In this document: piece by piece, positions 59,690 to 64,000 of the stretch | How positions within the stretch are numbered: the stretch's first letter is position 1 | Layout of the letters: every line of letters starts with the position of its first letter | The notes under the pieces: generated by a model | The model's input: the letters and a program-made list of their open reading frames with translations, nothing else | Database searches by the model: none | What the model was told of the DNA's origin: nothing | Assembly: GCA_021234155.1 (NCBI GenBank) | Contig: JAJEKV010000041.1 | Span: 3,956,829-4,020,828, forward strand | Length of the DNA: 64,000 bases | From: Isoetes taiwanensis | Lineage: Eukaryota; Streptophyta; Lycopodiopsida; Isoetales; Isoetaceae | Reading direction: 5' to 3' | Program-made: the position numbers and the translations under genes

Positions 59690-62600
59690 AGATAACCTTA
59701 AGAATAATATTTACATAATATTTGCCATGTTTCCATAATCCATTCGATGTGGACCACTCCTCCGTGCTTGCTCCGTATCAAATTTGCACAATGCCAGTGT
59801 CAATGTTAATCTTAGAATGCATTACTCGTAGTCATGATGGGCCTGTTTTGCCTCATTAGACCATTTTGCTCGATGGTGATGGCTCAAGAAGACAAGTTTA
59901 AATTAATGGCATTAAGATTCTAATCGGACATTTGCAAGAACTCATGACAACGCTTTCGTTCTCTCTTAGTATAATGGATGATGTTTCCAGAACCAAACAT
60001 GATTTCTACGGGAATAGCTTATGTGCAGCAATGCCGGGTACACATACTCATGTCCATTCAACAAAAATATGTACACAAGCAAATCATCTCCATTCTGCAA
60101 GCATCAACTTGTGATGTTCTCAGAAGTTGCAGATATGTGGACGTTAAATGCCAAGTAAAAACACAATCCAAACATTAGCCCAGCTCTAATGGAAAAGATC
60201 CATTTGTTGAGAAATTAGCATAAGGCGTATGGTTGTCCACCTTGGTACTGCTATTTCTTCGGCATGGAAGGTGTATTTTTTTCTTACGCTGACTAAGATC
60301 AGTGTATGGATGTTGCTAAGGCATTTATTGAGATAGTGACAACGACCTTAAATGTTAAGGAACTAAAACACGGGAAACTATATATTTTTATGAAGGATGA
60401 TGATGAGGAAAAGCAATGATGATCATGATGATGTTCCTGATCACTAATTTTTTAGTGAAACATTCCTGAGATATTTGCGAGGAATGTTCAATATATAAGT
60501 ATCTCAGTTGATGGATGAGATTTTAGATGGTAAGACTTTCATTAAATTCCAATCTAGATATTCTGGCTGTTTTTTTCTAAAGCAACAAGTTTTGGACACC
60601 AGAACCAAGAGGATTTAGCATTGTGCAATATATGGACCATGTGCAGGTAAGGTTTGCCCCCCCTTTTAGCACTTCAGCCCTATTGGGCTTACAGTCTTTC
60701 TTGCAAATTTTAAACACCTCTACCTCATCAAAATCTATGTGGCATTAATTTTTACCATTAGATCCTCTCTTTTGTTTTTTCAAGATCTACAATCAGGAAA
60801 ATTAGAAAAAGACAAAACAAATAGGCAAGGAGATGGGGAATGTCATGGAATAACTTGCATCGATCGGGCAGACATCATCGTTTCTGCCCTTTTTTTATTT
60901 TCTTTGGGTTTGTAGTCTTAGCACGGATTAGATTGCAATGGAAGCCGGCTTCTGTATTCTCGCTTCTGTTCTTCATCTTCAGCTTTGATAAAGCACACTT
61001 TCCTTTGCAACAAAGTCTCTTCCTTGGAAAAAGCTTGCGGGGGATACTATGCTAGGTTAAGAGATGGACATGTAGATAGGAGACTGAAACGGTTTCTTTT
61101 GTCTTCATGCATTCTGAGCTGAGAAAGCTTTGAAAAGTCCCATCATCTTCCTCAATATCATTTTTATTCTCGAATCTACAGAGCAAATAATCTTTATAGG
61201 ATTCTATGTCGATTAGTGAAGAAGGCAATTGATGAGCATATGTATAACAAACATAACCAAATATTTGTTGATTTGTTCACATTATTTATCATCGATGTAC
61301 TGTGCTTTTTATATGTTGAATCCATAGAAAGGCTATGAACTCCCAATCATGAAATCATATTCAAAGCTTCTAAGTAAGTATCTTAGTTGAGAAATCTAGA
61401 GTTGCCTACATACTTGAGATTGTTTTATATTTGAAGCTTCAACTTTACTCCTTTGAAACAACAACAATAGGTAAATTGTTACGAATGCTCTATTCTTCCT
61501 GCAAAACTCATCAACTTATTAGAAAGTAAAGCACCACAGGGTACTCGACTTACCACCCAACCGGCTAGCCACCAACCACTGGTGTTACATGAACTCCTTC
61601 TAATGATATGATCAAGCAAGGAACAAGAAAAGATACTAGAAGGTAAGGCTAGGCACATCATCAACATAGAAAGAAGCAGATCTAGTTGTGCAGTCAACTC
61701 AGACCCCTATGCACCTTTCTGGGCATAACTTTCAAACCGTACGGAATCTATAGACAACTAAGCCCAATCTGGAAACTAAACTTCAAGAGCTTTCCAACAA
61801 GGTAAGGATCGCCGATTTCTGAGTTATGGTCGCGGAGATATCACGTCTCAAGTTATCCTTTTATTTATAGGTAACAACACTTTTTTTTTGTCTTTTTGCT
61901 TCTAAATAAAGGTCAAGGTTTATTTTTAGCTCTCTCTTTGATAATATCAAGACTTAGACATATTGGATGGCTTTCTTACTTGATCATATCAATAAGTATT
62001 GTTCCATGCAAGGCCACTCCCCCGAGCACCATTATTAATTATTAACCTTAAACCATATCATAAATAACCATGTAATTTGTGTGCTTTGGATGCTTTTTTT
62101 ATGCATGTACAAGCAAGATGTTGCAGCTCTTTTGTAATGTTTCTATTTCTACATCCGCAGAGTAAACATCAAAATATATAAAGGTTTGTTTCATCCGCAT
62201 ATGTCTATTTCAAATTACATTAAGGTCCTATTTTGGCCCTTGCTATGAAAGAGGCCCCAAAAGGCTGCTGTAACACCCATGAATGAAGTCATCTCATAGG
62301 CAACATTCTTCAGAGGAAGGAAAAATTAAATTATATACAACTATTTCAATGTTTATTGATGATATCATCTGTAAACCATCAATGGACATGGATTTCAAGT
62401 GCAAAGACTTAAACAAAAAAGAAAGATGGGCTCAGCAAGAGGCTACTTCCATATAATTGGCGATACATAAATAGTTAAAGGACGTGCAACATCCAATGCA
62501 ACATTATGAAATATGTTTGCTTCCATATGATATTCTGGAGGAGTATGGGTTGCATCTTGTTGAAGCAAAATGGACAGGAAAGGTAGCTTAACAATCATGT

Positions 62601-63350
62601 AACTCCGTGTGATACATGTAAAAAACCTCGCGCTTCAATGCATAGTTTGTTCGTCAACTTGTGCAAATGTCCATGCTAATAACTAGATTGGAGACATCTG
62701 TCCTAGTTGTGGGACAGATGAACCGCATAGTGATTCACCTGGATAGTAGTCCTGTGGCATCGTGGTCTTAAGCTTAGAAATCCACAAGGTCTTTGGCTAA
62801 TTTGGGCAATAATTAATTATTCTTGGCTCAATATCTGACAGAATTAGGGCAATTCGACGATTGGTACTGCATCTTTCTTGGAGCTAAATTACATGCATTT
62901 CCAAAGCTATGTTGCAGCCATTGTTGGATGCATTGAATGATCTTATACAACATTGAGACTTAGGTTGGTACTTTATCCACTTTTGCTTGTAAAGATATAT
63001 TAGCATGTACTTTGATGATAACATCCACATGTTTATTATTTGTGCATGTCGGATTGAAGGATAATGGAGAGCGCAAAATAAGTTGAGTTCTACTGCCCCC
63101 ATTGTCAGTGAGCCAGCTTTCCAATTGATCAATGTTTAAAGCTCAAATAGTATTGGAGAGAGAGGACATCCCTGATGGACCTCGATACTGCTATCGAATG
63201 GTTGGCTTGTCTGGTGCAACATAGCCCCGTCAATTGCATAATTTACATGCCAATTATTATCCAGATCTTAAAAGACAGTGGGACTTCTTTAAAAGCAGAG
63301 GAAACATGAATCATTGCATCATTTCTATTTTAAATTTTCTTATCTTGCAG
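59690..63350. other. No confident gene
   Basis: AT-rich. Frames are short and unmatched. At 61730-61860 phrases such as GCATAACTTTCAAACCGTAC and TTATGGTCGCGGAGATATCA resemble interiors of plant LTRs or leaders, but no paired copy is in the window. Confidence 0.35.
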
Positions 63351-63354
63351 TTAG

Positions 63355-63522
63355 ATGAAAGAATTGCAATCAGAAGGATTTTCGGAGAGTGAAATAGCTC
63401 GAAAATTTATAGCAGGATTGAGAGACCCTTATATACAAAATCGTGCGTAATAAAACCATCCACTATCGATGATGTAGTGAGAAAAGCTAAAGTAGCTGAG
63501 ATGAAACTCAATCTCGATGCAG
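63355..63522 (+). pseudogene. Retrotransposon gag fragment
   Basis: The frame MKELQSEGFSESEIARKFIA then GLRDPYIQNRA ends in stops. After a shift it continues KPSTIDDVVRKAKVAEMKL. This is the pattern of the conserved gag segment of Ty3-type elements. Too little remains to place it, and no protease or reverse transcriptase follows in the window. Confidence 0.55.
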
Positions 63523-63619
63523 TTATGTTTTTATCTATGATAGCAGTTTTTTCAGACTTTGCCACCCTATTCTGGCTAGATCAGTTAAATACTTGTCTAT
63601 GGCTTGCAAACTTCTGCTA

Positions 63620-63979
63620 TTATGTGGCTTTGAATATCTCAAAGAAACTTTCCCATGATGCTAGAAATCCTAGAACTATTGGTGGGCTTTGTTTATCTCC
63701 TCCAAGTGTCGTCATTTCTTCAACCTTTTCCAGCCATTTAATTCTTTCCATACTAAAAGGAGGAGGATTAATAGGTGGAGGACTTGCAACCAAAGGTGGC
63801 TGCTGATACATATTTGGCAAGTAACCATATAATATGGCAGTGTATTCCAATCTTCCTTGGTTTTTTGTAAACCTGGACAAGGCAAGAATTCCAATATGAG
63901 TAGCGATTTGAGCACGGTATTCATGATTTGGTTGTATTGTCCTCTTGGTATGTTTAATGTATTTTGGGCCATTGCACAT
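63620..63979 (-). other. Unrecognised 119-codon frame
   Basis: A minus-strand frame with a Pro-rich centre (MYQQPPLVASPPPINPPPF) and a charged stretch after it. Adjacent to the gag fragment but on the other strand. It could be part of another retroelement or chance, and no family is recognised. Confidence 0.2.
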
Positions 63980-64000
63980 GAATTTCAGAATGAATTGGGC

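Overview
The window looks like nuclear DNA of a land plant. It is AT-rich, has short introns with GT-AG (and some GC-AG) borders, an SGNH/GDSL lipase of plant type, PLS-type pentatricopeptide-repeat (PPR) genes, an ABCB transporter exon, and dense decayed transposons. The high repeat load, the style of the PPRs and the mix of Helitron-like, Crypton-like and pogo-like elements would suit a fern or another seed-free vascular plant. That assignment is an inference, and no species is claimed. Only one cellular gene, the GDSL lipase, reads as intact. Nearly everything else that codes is broken.

Layout. 1-0.8 kb: a decayed tyrosine recombinase (Crypton/DUF3504-like) with three recognisable exons. 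0.9-2.3 kb: minisatellites, a GC-rich hairpin and a ~180-bp tandem repeat. 2.8-4.9 kb (minus): five-exon GDSL esterase/lipase. 5.6-9.1 kb: an ABCB first-exon fragment followed by PPR pseudogenes. 9.3-13.2 kb: no gene seen. 13.3-14.5 kb: pogo-like transposase that has lost most of its DDE domain. 15.8-19.7 kb: fold-back elements, a LINE 3' fragment, a 181-bp tandem repeat and a GATA microsatellite. 20.9-22.2 kb (minus): a set of exon-like segments of an unrecognised gene. 22-30 kb: mostly unassigned, with a fold-back element and a 267-bp tandem duplication. 30.4-31.4 kb: integrase-chromodomain end of a Ty3 retrotransposon, cut off by a fold-back element. 35.4-59.7 kb: a head-to-tail array of Helitron-like elements. 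59.7-64 kb: no gene apart from a small retrotransposon gag remnant.

The most interesting part is 35.4-59.7 kb. Three 3' ends and four 5' ends of one Helitron-like family follow each other in the same orientation, and one 3' end directly abuts the next 5' end. Two of the units encode Rep (HUH)-helicase polyproteins, and each is broken by very few lesions. The longer copy carries three modules of an AT-hook exon plus a basic exon in front of its zinc-finger/Rep region. The 3' ends carry a hairpin that looks like a tRNA T-arm, and its stem is preserved by a compensatory change between copies. A second notable system is a fold-back element family with ~85-135-bp inverted repeats, in which the core lies in opposite orientations in different copies relative to a fixed tail hairpin.
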